Position numbers and translations under genes: made by a program
Assembly: GCA_022578965.1 (NCBI GenBank)
Contig: MU400677.1
Location: 1 to 64,000, forward strand
DNA: 64,000 nucleotides
From: Xylaria sp. FL1777
Lineage: Eukaryota; Ascomycota; Sordariomycetes; Xylariales; Xylariaceae
Direction: 5' to 3'
The notes under the pieces: generated by a model
Seen by the model: the letters and a program-made list of their open reading frames with translations, nothing else
What the model was told of the DNA's origin: nothing
Databases searched by the model: none
Part shown: piece after piece, positions 22,529 to 34,706 of the stretch
Layout of the letters: each line of letters opens with the position of its first letter
Numbering within the stretch: position 1 is the first letter of the stretch

Positions 22529-23125
22529 GGCTATAAAAATGAAAAAATTAAAAGGAGTTCTAGCTTAAGTACAGTTAATAATAAACCGCGTTTTTAACTT
22601 TTAGGAAAAAAATAAACGTTTAACGCTTAAAAACAGAACTAATATAGCATATAATAAACAATTAAGGTTATATAGTATAAAAAACATAACATATAATTAA
22701 ATATAAAGCTTAAAAAAAATAAACAACTATAAATAAATGTTTAACTAAGCTAATAATAAAAAGTAATATTAGCACTTATTTAAGTTATTAATAAGTTTTT
22801 TTTATAAAGTTTTATTAATGTAAGCATAAAAAGTTAAGCAAAACTTAGAAGTATTTTTAAAACTAGCTAAGCTAAGCTAAAAAAAGTTAACTATTAAAGC
22901 AAATATTTAATAGCTACAAAAAACAGTATTAGTAGTTGTATTAAAACATGTTTAGCAGATTAAAGCATAGCAACTACGAATATTAAAATATTAAGCCCCC
23001 GGAAGCCCGAGATAGTGTTATTATACATTGTATATAGCTTACCACGTTCTAATACCCCTCGGGAGGTTAGCGTGGGTAGTCCGTACCAGCCTAGTACGGA
23101 TTGGCCCCCATACGACGTTAAAGAT

Positions 23126-23128
<3 letters not shown>

Positions 23129-23158
<30 letters not shown>
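23129..23158. repeat. (CA)15 microsatellite
   Basis: Fifteen uninterrupted CA units directly before the right copy of the 18-bp direct repeat. Confidence 0.95.
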
Positions 23159-23159
<1 letters not shown>

Positions 23160-23331
23160 TGTGAGTTACCACATACCAAGAAGCTTATTTCTAAAGATGA
23201 GGTAGTCGGGTCGGCTCCTATACCCCAGCAACTTCCATTTGTTGACTTGGATATATTGTGATCACCTATCTCCATCATAGAACCGCTGTCACATAATTAC
23301 TCGGAGGAAGCCCAACAGATTTACAATGGTT

Positions 23332-26300
23332 TTATCGCGGATCTTTAAGTCTCTGCCCCAGCAATGGTGACTTGTCAACAAATGCCTTTGCCTTCTTGCT
23401 CCTTACGTTAGGAAATTTTCTTTTTAACTCCTTAACTTCTAGACTCCTTCCTTGCTCCTCGTAGATGCGCAGTAGGATCTCTGCCGTAGCAATCACTCGA
23501 GCATTACTAGAGCTAAGGATCTTTGTTTCAAATACTTTGGACATAATAGTTTTACAGCACCTCTCTGCAGTGTCGGCATCGTTTTCATGGTGAAGGGCAT
23601 AGTAGGCGTAGCCCCATTCAGCGTATACCCAGTCGGAGTGATTAAGGGGAACTATTTTTCGTAGCCACTTAATGACCTCCCCAGCGAGCTCCCATTGATC
23701 ACTGCGAATATAAGCTCTGGAAAGGTTCCCTTTAGTCATAAACATCCCAACATGATCATCACCCCAGGTCCTTGTAACAGTTGGAATAATTTCCTCCAAG
23801 ATCGCCGCTGCTTCGTTGTTGCGTCCCAGTTCCATATAAACCTTAGAAAGATCATTGACAGACCACAAGGTGTAAGCATGCTCTTTGCCAAGGACTCTCT
23901 TGCGCGCTTCCAAAACACCTCGCACAAGTGACTCAGCTTCGAGTAGTCTCTTCTTCTGTATGCACATGTTCATGCCCAGTTCATTACGAGTCATGAGGGT
24001 ATCAGGATGGTCGGCCCCGAAAAAGTGCTCACGCTTTGCCAGTACATATTTCAGCAATGTCTCACTTTTTTGATGCTCTTCGAGATGCAAGTAAGTTCGA
24101 GCCAAATTAAACATGGCGTTCAGTGTTAAAGGGTCTTCGGAACCATACTTTTGTGTTAAACCATCAACAGCTCTCTCTCCAGCGCGTTTGGAAAGGTCCC
24201 GAAGTCCCGCCAGCCATAAAGACTGGGTCAAATCACTTAAAGTGGTACAATATTGCACGTGAACGGGCTTCCAAGGTGGCCACACGAACCAGTCAGGTAT
24301 TGAAGGGCAAGACCATAGCTGAGTCACCAGCATTTGGTGCTGCACATCTAAACAGCTCTTAATATCAAATAAGTTCCAGTGTGAACAAGCCAAGCTTCTC
24401 TTAGAATCGATAGTCAAAGGATGAGCTGCACCCAGTTTCGCGGAACGGAAACTGGCTACTTTCAACTGCAACGAACGGGCTTTCTTCCACAATCCGGCTT
24501 CGGCATAGACAAGACCAAACCTATCCAGATGCGAAGCTTGCTCCAAATTCTCTGGAAGGTTCCAATAAGTCTTCTGCAGTAGAGATAAGCATGCTTCGAT
24601 ATGAGGGAGCAATAGTCGACGAAGCCCCCTCCCGGACGTCTCCATGTTAGTTGATATAGAGTGTTCCAGGATGGCAGCTGTACAATCGAGCCACTTTGTC
24701 TGGTCCTTTTTCTGGAGTCTTTCTCGAGACCATTGATGGATGGCTGGATGCAAAGTGAAGTAATATTTTGGTAGGCGTTTTGTTCGTGTTTTCTCGGACT
24801 GATATTCTGATTCACTTATGGAGATGATAGAGTGGTCATAGAGCACTCGAGCTGCAGTCATGACACGATCTTCTACCATTTGCATAGAAGAAGAGTCAAC
24901 GATAGCTGATGGGCGAACGGAGAGACACTTGCATAACTTGAGAGCGTCTGAGCAAAGTGGAAATAGGATGCTGGGTATTGAATCATAATGCATGGAGGCG
25001 AATATGTGGACGAGATCGACAGCACCACGATGTCCTACCGTGTTACCGTTTAGAATGTCAGTGAATGGCAGCTCCCAAGTTGCGTAGATGTTGGCATCCG
25101 CTGCAGACTTGACAAGAGGACGACTTAGGAGAGCTTGGCGACAGCCCAGGAGCAATTAAAGGTATCTACCGAGAGGCAGAAATTGTGTCCGAATTGTATG
25201 GGCTGCTTGCTTCAGAGCCAAAGCCAGGTAGCCTAGTTCTGAAGCGATAACACCAGCTTCTTGTCTGTAAAGATTGATTATTTGATATAGTTCTTTTTCG
25301 GGGTAGGCCAAGCGAAGAAGGAGCATGATAGCTTCCTCGGGGTCCATTCCTCGAAACTGAAATGAGCCCACCGTGTTATAGAGTTGTGCGCCAGGGTTCC
25401 GAGTTGTAATGAGAACGTGTCCGTCTCCAGATATGGGGATAAATTTGGACAGATCCATCTCGGGATCGTTAGCATTGTCAAGAATTAAGAGCCATGAATC
25501 AGGGAGATGTAACAGCCAAGCCTGACCAGCTCCTGGCTGTGCCCCCTTTCCAGACAAAACACCGAGAGATCCAAACCCGTCTTCTGCGTTTGAATCTGTT
25601 GAGCAATCGATCCAGAACACACCCCAATACCTGCAGTCACGATGAGCAATTTGTTCCCGCAGTTGACTCGAGTACTTGCCTGTGGCGGTTATCTTCGGAA
25701 TACCGAAGACAAAATTGAGTTTTGCCAGATCCTAGGAGACCTTATATCACAAACACTTTGGGCTTGCGTCCTAGTCCTTGTTTTGTATCTCCAAATTGCC
25801 GCTTAAGGTGGTCCATTTGTTTCTGTCTTCCAATGTAGTACTCTGATCGACGATTAACAAGGTAATGAATGTTGACAAACAGCGTCGTAGATCCTGCTGA
25901 AGAGTCTCCCAGAAACGAAGCTGATTCCCTACTACTCCCTGGGCTAGTCACTGATGATGATATGGACGGCGTGACGTTAAATACTGCCGATTCAGAATTA
26001 AAGCTCCACGACGAGAACCCAGCATTAAGTAGTGTCTCTGGTAGCAAGTTCTCAACCTCATGTTGACGTTGTCTCCGTATTATCTCATGGTCTTGTTCCC
26101 ATCTTCTTACAATGGTTGTGGTTGCCGATCTGATATACTTGTCCAGTGCGGCTAAGACCAGCTTGTAACCTGGGGAAGCAGAGCTGCTAAATTTCACCAT
26201 TCCAGAATGTGTGGCACCTATACCACACTGATCAACCTCATTCCAGCTTGGAGTAGCCGAGGTTGGGCCAACAATATAGATTTTATGCCGTCCAATTGTC

Positions 26301-26824
26301 GTGCGTTGCTGTTCCCAAAAATTATAGACGAAGAAGTATTTCATAATAGGTACAAAACTGGTCGGTAATCTCTTGCAATGCCTCGGAACCTTCCAGTAAG
26401 CTAAGCATGAAATTGCTCGGTTCCGGATGGCGCGAGCGGTTCGCGTAAAGTATCGCATCTTTTGTAAAGCCCTGACGAGGCGTTGCCATAAATAAAACGG
26501 CGATTGTAGAGCGACAAATCGATCTGATGTGTTCAACCCTGAAGTCTTTTCGAGAATGAGAATAGGCAAGAGCCCTTTTTACTAGGAGACCACCAAATTC
26601 ATGGCATATGAAAATGATAGGGCGTCGTTCGGCTTGGTGCAGTTCTCGGCCCGCAATAAGATGATTGACGAGCGAAACTGCCTCGTCGAAAACGCCGTTG
26701 AAATCGGGCCCTCCCGGTGCCATTAGTCTATCGGCATCGTACTCATATAGTAATAAGCGAGCCTTGTACTTGTCATGAGGAAAGAGGTCTCTTATCTATA
26801 GGACGCCCGACGCGTGGTTGGTCC
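23332..26824 (-). pseudogene. NLR-like gene (hydrolase-NB-ARC-TPR), 3' main part, disrupted
   Basis: Fungal STAND/NLR architecture on the minus strand. The first part is an alpha/beta-hydrolase-like domain (LLLYEYDADRL, FICHEFGGLLVKRALAYS). Next come a linker, a NB-ARC domain with P-loop GLLGSGKTQF, then WLLILDNANDP (Walker B) and HVLITTRNP, and finally at least five TPR units of the kinesin-light-chain type (LGAAHPLTIDSKRSLA, GADHPDTLMTRNELG, GKEHAYTLWSVNDLS). A 49-bp intron at 25631-25679 uses a GC donor (AG|GCAAGT) and joins NRHR to YWGVFWID. Lesions: TAG 26796-26798; a one-base frame shift at the run of four A at 26354-26357 (plus strand); TAA 25742-25744 just before the P-loop; TAA 25156-25158. 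The nucleophile Ser of the hydrolase (HSLGG in relatives) is Glu. The 5' part lies beyond retrotransposon 2, at 33701-33860. Such proteins act in heterokaryon incompatibility and innate-type recognition; this copy is dead or nearly so. Confidence 0.9.
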
Positions 26825-26829
26825 ATACC

Positions 26830-27119
26830 TGTCAGACGGACATTGACCTACAACCGGTCTTAGGCTATTACTACCCGAACTAGCGCATATGAAGTTAGAC
26901 CATTGGTTTATAATAATTACCTGTAATATAGTTATATATGCGGCAACCTAATAGCTAAAGAAATTTTAGATTATATAGTAGCTTAATAGGCATAAATAAG
27001 CTAAAATATTCCTACGTACAAAGAACAAAAAAAAACTATAGCTTTAAAACTTTTAAAGAATTATTAGTTAAATAGCAATATAACTAAGTTTTAAGCTTTT
27101 TACTAAAGCTTTTATTACA
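26830..27119 (+). repeat. 5' LTR of retrotransposon 2
   Basis: Aligns without gaps to 33411-33700. Its first 110-120 bases keep G and C; the rest is RIP-type A/T. Confidence 0.92.
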
Positions 27120-30100
27120 AATAATTCTTTATTTTTTAAAAATATTACTTATTTATAACAAACTTAAGCTATATATTTATTTTTATACTTAGCTATATAT
27201 ATATTTTTTTTTATTTATTAGTTATATAACTAGCTTAAATTAATAAGCTTGCTTAGCTTTTAATAAAAACTTTTATTACTTAGTTTTAAAACAAAAACTT
27301 AAAAAAGGAAAACTTTAATAAAAAAGATTTAAAGAAATTAAGCAGCAAAAAAAGAAGTAAACTTAGCACTTTATAAAAAAAACTAAAAAATGCTAATTAT
27401 AATTTTAAGCTTACTATAAAAAAACTTAATAAGCTATATTTTTTTGTATAATTATATAATTTTTTAGCTATTTTAGAACTTATATATAATAAATAATTGC
27501 TTAGTTTTTTTAAAGATTTTTTTTTTATCAAATAAATATTTAATTTTATTAACTTTTTTATATAAAAAACAAAAAAAGCTAAAAAAAAAACATAAAATAA
27601 TATAACTAAGTTAACTATTTAAAAAAAAAAAGCAAACTTTAATAATATTTTTATATTTTATAACTTTTTTATGTTTAATAATATAAATAATAAAAACTTT
27701 ATAATATTAAATATTATAATTATAAATTTACTTAAATAGCTAATAAAAATTTATAAACAAATATAACTTACTTATAGTAATATATAAGCTTTTATAAAAT
27801 ATATAAAATTTATAAGCTAAGCATAACGTTATAAGCTATTTATAACATATAAAGTAATTTAGATTATATATAATTTTATTATAAGATTTTTTTAAACTTA
27901 AACTAAAGCAATATAAAATTAAATTAAGAAGTTTTAATAAAAAATAATTTAAAGAAGTATTATTTTTTTTAAAAAAGTATAAAAAACTATTGTTTAACTA
28001 GTTATTAATGCTTAAGCAAAAAAACAAGCTATTATTTAATTAAAGAAAATAGCTAATTATTATTACTATATTTTTAATGTTTTTTAAAAAAAAATAGCTA
28101 AATAAAAATAAGCTTACTAAAAAAACTAAAAAATAATTAATAGCTAAATAGCTATCAAAAACAAATAAATTAATTAATTATTTAATTATTTTTATGCTAA
28201 CTTATTTTAATTAAAGAAACTTTATATATATATATAAGCTGCTTTTATTAAATTTTATAATTAGCTAAATAATTATTAATAGCTAAATATAAATTTAATT
28301 ATAAAAAAGCTTTAATTATAAAGTATTATTATTAGCTTTATAAGCTAACTTTTTATAAAGCGATTAATTTTTAAAAAAAAGCTTTAAAAGCAAATTATAA
28401 ATAAAGCATTATAAGCTATTTAAGCTTGCTTTATTACTAAAGCTTTAAAAGCTTAATATATAGCTATTTATATTATACTTAAAGTTATTACAAAATTAAC
28501 TTTTAATAGGAATTTTAGGTTTATTGCAAGGTTTGCTTTAAAAGAAAACCTTAATAACTTTAATAAAAATAATAACCTTTTTACAAAAAAACTACTTTAT
28601 AGTTTTTTTAAAGAACTGTTTAAAAGCTTATAAAAGCTAACTAAAAAAAATAGCAATTTAAATAATAAATTATTTTTTAAAACATATAATTGCTTTATAA
28701 AAGCTATTTTAAAAGTAATTAATAATTTTGCGCTTAGTATAACTACTTTTAACTTTATTTAACTAAATAAGCTATAAACTTATAGTAGTAAAAACTTTGC
28801 TAAGTTTTTACTATAATAGCAAAAGATATAAAACTATATAAAAACATATATAAAAAGCTTTTTTTTAAATAAGTATTAAATTAATTAAATTAGTTTTTTT
28901 TTAATAAATAAAGCTTTATTATAGCATTAGTTATACTAAAAGCAAGTTTGTTAAGTTAGCATTATTAATAATTAAACAGCTTATTAAATAGCTATAAAAG
29001 TTTGTTTTAAAAACTTATTAGCTATTTTTTAATTAGCAAATAAATTAATAAAAATAACGTATAAAAATAATATAGCTTAATTTTTTACTAAAGTTTTTAA
29101 TTTTAATAACTTTATAAAATAGTTTAAACTTATGTTTTAAATTTTTATTATAAAACGCTTATTAAAAGAATTAATTAAAATAATATATTATATACGTAAA
29201 ATAATATTATAAAATAATAGTAATTTTTTAGATGCTATTTGGAAAACTAGCATAATTTATAAAAATATGTTAGTATACTTAGGTTTTTTTTTAAAAAGCA
29301 AGCCTAGTTTAAAAAAAAAGCTTTTAAAATTAAGCTAACTTAATTATAGCAAAAAAAATTACTTTTGCTTAAGCTAAAATTTATTTTTAAAAAGCAAGTT
29401 AAGCAATAGTAAAAAATCTAATAAATTTACTAAAGTAATATTAAACTTAAAAAATAAAAAGTAAGCTAATACTATTATAGCTTTTAAAAATATAAATTAA
29501 GCTATAATTAACTAACAAAAAAAGAATAAAGTTAACTATTAGCAGTATAGTTAAAACAACTATTATATTTTAGCTTATTATACAAAAAAAAATGTTGCTA
29601 AAAAAGAACTATTTTTAGCTTTTAAAAGAACTTTTACTACTAAACAAAAAACTACTAAAAAAAAGCTTGCTTTAAGCATAACTAAAAAAGCTAAAATTAA
29701 TATAATTATAATAAACGCGCTTTTATTTTAGTTTATAAAGCTAAATAACTTCGATTTAAATTTTTAATAAGTTTTTATAAAGCACTACGTAAAAATAATT
29801 AGCTTATAAAAAGTAATTTTGCTTACATATATAATTTAAAGTATAACAAAAACTAGCTAAATAATTTAACTAAACAAAAAAATTAAAAGCTTTAATTAAG
29901 TTATTAATTTATTATTTTTATAACTTTTTTATATAATAATTAAAAATATTTTATATAAGTACTTTTAAACATAAAAAATATAGTTTTAATAATATTAATT
30001 AGCAAAACAAAATAATAAAAGCTATTTTTTATTAAGCAGTTATAGCTTTAGTTTATAATAGCTTTTAATGCATTATATATATAAAAAGCTAAAAAATATT

Positions 30101-33100
30101 ATATAAAAAAAATAGTTTTTTGCTATTAAAAAGATTATTTTATTTATTTTAGCTTTAAATTTAGTAAGCTTAATAGTAATTATAATATGTTATTTTTTTA
30201 GTAGTAGCTAAAATAGCATTTTTTTGCTTGCTTTTTTAAAAAAGCAAACAAAATTACTTTTTTTTTTAAGCGTTGCTAAAAATATTATATAAGTTAAGCT
30301 TTATTTAACCTAAAAATAACTAAAATTATAGCAACTTTATTAAATAAAGCAATAAAAAATATACTAAATTAAGTTTTAAAAAAATTTAAGAAATTTTTAC
30401 TTATTATAATAAAAGCAGTAGTATAAAAGCTATTAAATTATTAACTATAAAACTATGCAATTAATATAATTAAAAGCAAAATAGCTTTTTAAAGACTTTT
30501 TTATACTATAAGCAATTAAAAGCTTAATACTTTAAAACTATAATTAAAAAATATGCTAAAAATATAATGTATTAAAAAATTTACTTTATTATATAGTGCT
30601 TTTTTTATATTCGTAAAAAAAAAAGACCTTAATAATTCTTTTAAACTAGTTATAAACTATTAAGAACTTAATATAGTTATAATACTTATTTAATACTTTA
30701 TTTTTTTAATTTTAAAATTGCAAGCTTGCTTTAAAATAATTAAATAGTTTTTAAAAATAAACTTTAAGTTAAGATTTTATTTTATAAAAATTAAAAAAAA
30801 ATATAAATAAAAAACAGCCTTTTGTTATAAATATAAACTATTTAAATATATAGTTATGCTAATAAAACTAATTAATGCTTTTATAACCTTTTAGTTAATA
30901 ATAAACTATATTTTTTGCAATTTTATTAATATTAAATTATTAATATACTTTAATGATTTTTTTATATATATTAATACTTAAAAAAAATATAACTAATTAA
31001 TTAAAGAAATATTATAACGATTTATTAAATATAACTTAGCTATTATGCTATAAAAGTACAAATAGCAAATATAAAAAATTAAGTTTTTAAGTTATATTAT
31101 AAGCTTAAAAGGTATTTTTATAGCATAAAACAAAATAAACTATATTATTTAATAAAAACTTTTAAGCACTTTAAAAAAATTGCAGCAGTTTGTTAGCTTT
31201 ATTAATTTTTACTAAAGGTTTATTTAAAAGTTTTTTTTAATTATAAAACTATTTATAAATGCTAACAAAATAAACCAAAAGCAATAAAAGTAAACAAATA
31301 TTATAAATAAAGCTTTTTTTAAACTAAAATATAAATTTACTACTGCTTTTATTTTAGTTTATTTTAATTTATTTTAAATAGCACATATAAAAACTAACGC
31401 TTTTAATTTTACTTTTAATATAATGTTATTTTAAAAAAACAATAATAAAAAACTATACTTTATAGCGTTTTACTTTTAAAAACTTATGCTTACAAAAATA
31501 AACTATAAAATATATAATAAAAAACTACTTATTATAATAAATTTATTTAACTAATAATATTAATACTTTAAAAGCGCTAAATATTAAATTAAAATTTATT
31601 TAAATTATTAAAACTTATTATATTTTATTACTGCTAAAATGCTAAATTAATAGCAAGCTAAGTAAGCTTAGCAACTAGTAATATATTAGTTTATTATTAA
31701 TTATAAGCTAAAATAGCTTAATAAAAAAGCTAATATTATGTTATGCTTTTTTTAATACTGCTTTAAAAAAAAAGAAAATAAAAACTAGCTAATTAAGTTA
31801 GTTTTACAAAATAAGCATTTTTTGCATAATAAAAAAACTATGTTTAATATAGCAGCATTAGTACTGCTTACTTTAAAATAATTTTGTAGTTTTTTTATAC
31901 TAAACTAGCTGCTAAAATTTATTAAAAAAATTAAAAAAGTAGCTAAAAATAACTTAAAATATATAATTTAAAAGAAAAAACCTTTTAAAAATATAAAACT
32001 TTAAAACAACTTTTTATATAAAAAAAAATGCTTATAAATATTTATTACTATTTAATAAAATATAATAAAATTTAAATATAATATAAAGATAATAAAACAT
32101 ATAAATATAAACAAAACATTAAAACTTATTACTTAAAATTTTTAATAGCTAAACATTAAAAAAACTATATAAAAATTTATTTATAAATGTTTTAATTGCT
32201 AATAAAACAAAGCGTTATATTATATATTTTATAAACTTTTATAACTTATAAAACTACATTATGTTTTATAATAGTTAATTATAATAAACTTTATTATAGA
32301 TTTATTTTTTTTTAATAGATATAATTTTATATAAATAATAATAAATCTTTTTATAAAAATAAAACACTTTATTTTATTAAAAGTTAATAAAAAAAAAACT
32401 AAAAACTTAATTAAAATATTTGCAAAATCTTATTAAAGATTATATAATATACTTTTTAATATTATTTTTAATAAAAATTTTAAGTTTATAAGCTACTTTT
32501 AAAAGAACTTTTTAAAGCTTATTAAAGTTAAACTTTAAATAAATACTGCTTTTTATTTTTAAACTAATAATTAAACAAAACAACTTAATTAAATTTTTAA
32601 AATATATTTAAAAGCGTTTATAAATTATAAAATAACTAACTAAAAAAACTTTTTATTAACTACAAAGTTTATATATAATAATGCTATATTTACTTTAACT
32701 TATATATTTTTGTTTTATGTTAATTATAGCTTTTATTTAGTAATATATAATTTATTTTTAGGTGCACTATATAATTTAGCTAGCAATTTATATGCTTACT
32801 AAATAATTAAAGTTTATAAAAAAGCTAAGCTATAGCTAAATAAGTCTAAATAATAAATAAAAAAATAAGCAAATAAAAAATAACAAAAAATATTGCTTTA
32901 TAAACTTAACTAGTTAGTTATATTAAATATATGTTATATTAAAACTAAAAAACCTGCTAAAAAACTAAATAAAAAAATATTAGAACTTTTTAAAATTTAA
33001 AAAGTAATTTTTTTTATTACTATTAAGCTATTATTACTTAAAGGTTAAAAAATTTATAATTTATTTTACGTTTTATTTATTAAGCTTTATTACGCTAATA

Positions 33101-33410
33101 ATTAAGCATTGCTTAATTTTAATTAAGTTTTATAAAAAACGCTTTTAATTAAAGCAAAAAATTACTAAATAAAAAAAATTAAAAACTTTATAAAAACCTA
33201 AAAAAATATTAAATATTTAATTAAGTAAAAAAGTTAACTAACTAAATAGCATTAAACTTAAGAACTTTTTAATTATATGTTTACTAATAGCATTAAAGCT
33301 TTTATATAAAACTTTTATTAATATAATTTTAGTAACTTAGTAAACTTCTAAAGTTTAAATTAAAAACTTTAATACTGCTTAAAGTTAAACTTAAAAAAAA
33401 AAAAAGATAA

Positions 33411-33700
33411 TATTAAATAAACATTAACTTATAACTAGTTTTAAGCTATTACTACTTAAACTAGCACATATAAAGTTAAACTATTAGTTTATAATAGTTA
33501 TTTATAATATAGTTATATATGCGGCAACTTAACAGCTAAAGAAGTCCTAAATTATATAGCGGCCCAATAGGCATAAATAAGCCAGAATATTTCTACGTAT
33601 GAAGGACGGGAAGAAACTATGGCCTTGAGACCCCTAGAGAATTATTAGTTGAATAGCAATATGACTAAGTTCCAAGCCCTCTACTAGAGCCCTTGTCACA
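33411..33700 (+). repeat. 3' LTR of retrotransposon 2
   Basis: Partner of 26830-27119. Left third mutated to A/T; from about 33530 it keeps G and C up to the end at 33700. Confidence 0.92.
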
Positions 33701-33860
33701 ATGCCTACCTGCCAGGCTCATGCAAACCATGCACAAAAACCAGACTATGTAGAGGTTAGTTGTCTTTTGGCCATCGAAGGCCTTCTGGGACTTACTCTAC
33801 TGCAACGTCCGGTGTTGGTGACGCTTCGTCATCAAACTCATTCAAATCAATAATACCCAT
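33701..33860 (-). pseudogene. 5' end of the split NLR-like gene
   Basis: Minus strand: start ATG 33860-33858, exon 1 to 33796 (MGIIDLNEFDDEASPTPD...), intron 33745-33795 (GTAAGT donor, TAG acceptor), exon 2 from 33744 (LVFVHGLHEPGR) down to the retrotransposon edge. VFVHGL is the typical first strand of the fungal NLR hydrolase domain. A TAG at 33705-33707 interrupts the frame. Joining 33701 directly to 26824 gives an unbroken continuation, AWTNHASGVL, which matches the usual W-T-...-G-V-L-W pattern of relatives. This identifies 23332-26824 as the remainder of the same gene. Confidence 0.85.
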
Positions 33861-34380
33861 GGCGCCAGGGCAACTCCTGAGGAGCTAGTGGTATCGCGTC
33901 TGACATGTCAGAGCTCGCCGCAACTTCAAGTTACAGCTCGGGTGTCCTGATTGGCCCCCAGGGAGGGTTTGGTGAGTGTGCAACTCGCGACTACATGTAA
34001 TGAACGAGTGAGTTGAAAGAGGTAATTCTACCATCAGGCGAAGGCGATCAGCCAGCGAGATCAACGTGTTTAACTGCGCTGTAAGTATGACACTGGCTAC
34101 CTGGGGCCAGGGGAATGGCTTGAAACTGTGTCATAATAGGCTACCTGGTTTCCGCCCGCCGCCACGGTTCCAGATTAGCTCTAGGATGATAATGCTTTGG
34201 CGCTGCGCTAAGGCTTGTACTAGCAGGGGGTTTTTAGTAGAAAAGTTTTCTATATCTTCTTGCTAAACAAGGGCTACTAAGTGGCAAAAAAGCTTTAAAA
34301 CTAGTTAACAGCTAATTTTTTACTGTATATAAGCTATATGCTAGCCTTATGATTAATAGTACTTTTTCTTTTTTAGAATT

Positions 34381-34410
34381 TAGCGTAACGCTACAGGATT
34401 ATCATCCTGT
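34381..34410. repeat. Two abutting hairpins
   Basis: TAGCG-TAA-CGCTA (34381-34393) is followed at once by ACAGGAT-TATC-ATCCTGT (34393-34410). Both stems are perfect. Lies between two pseudogenes; function unknown. Confidence 0.5.
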
Positions 34411-34470
34411 AAACTAAGTACGTAGGCCATTACTAAGCTGCATGTGGCTTAGATCTAACTGGTTATTATA

Positions 34471-34510
34471 CATAGGTTGACATAGGTTAACCTAGGTTAA
34501 CCTAGGTTTT
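34471..34510. repeat. Four-copy 10-bp tandem repeat
   Basis: Units CATAGGTTGA, CATAGGTTAA, CCTAGGTTAA and CCTAGGTTTT. Each differs from the next by one to three bases. Confidence 0.8.
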
Positions 34511-34706
34511 CATACTGCTTTCGATTAAGATTTGTTCACTTAAATGTCTCCTAGCACTGTTAACAATGCTGCGCAGGAGGAATGCATCGTATTTAAATAT
34601 ATAGTAAATGCTAGACGATCTGTAATAAGTACTTATTAGCCTAATTCTACCTTACAGCCTTCCGCGATTTTTAATACCAGCGTTGTGGTTTGTTTTTCGA
34701 CGCCTA

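Larger units (their letters stand above)
22413..23173. mobile_element. Small AT-rich insertion between 18-bp direct repeats
   Basis: The 18-base sequence ACATTGTGAGTTACCACA occurs at 22413-22430 and again at 23156-23173. The 725 bp between include a RIP-type AT-rich core (about 22540-22980) and end in a (CA)15 run that touches the right repeat. A long target duplication plus a simple-repeat tail is what target-primed (LINE-like) insertion leaves; a segmental duplication is the alternative. No coding capacity. Confidence 0.55.
26830..33700 (+). mobile_element. RIP-destroyed LTR retrotransposon 2, inserted in the NLR gene
   Basis: A 6871-bp element with gap-free 290-bp LTRs (26830-27119 and 33411-33700, offset 6581). 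It begins TGTCAG and ends GTCACA in the best copies. The 5-bp target duplication is ATACC (26825-26829) on the left and ATGCC (33701-33705) on the right, differing by one transition. A purine run at 33393-33407 just before the right LTR fits a polypurine tract and plus orientation. The interior is almost entirely A/T with stops in all frames; gag and pol cannot be read. The insertion interrupts the hydrolase-domain exon of the minus-strand NLR gene. Confidence 0.92.
33861..34706. other. Intergenic with short repeats
   Basis: No gene seen. Contains two adjacent inverted repeats (34381-34393, 34393-34410) and a 10-bp tandem array (34471-34510). Confidence 0.5.

Noticed and set aside
25156..25620. 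Treating the NB-ARC fragment and the TPR fragment as two genes
   Set aside because: They share one frame and are separated only by a single TAA; the N-terminal Met assignments correspond to GTG and TTG codons.
26322..26723. Treating the hydrolase fragment as an independent small gene starting at the 26723 Met
   Set aside because: The same frame continues upstream to the transposon edge and, across it, to a plausible first exon; the internal Met is not the original start.
34471..34510. Telomere-like or CRISPR-like array
   Set aside because: The 10-bp units lack the TTAGGG pattern and there are no spacers; it is a short simple tandem.
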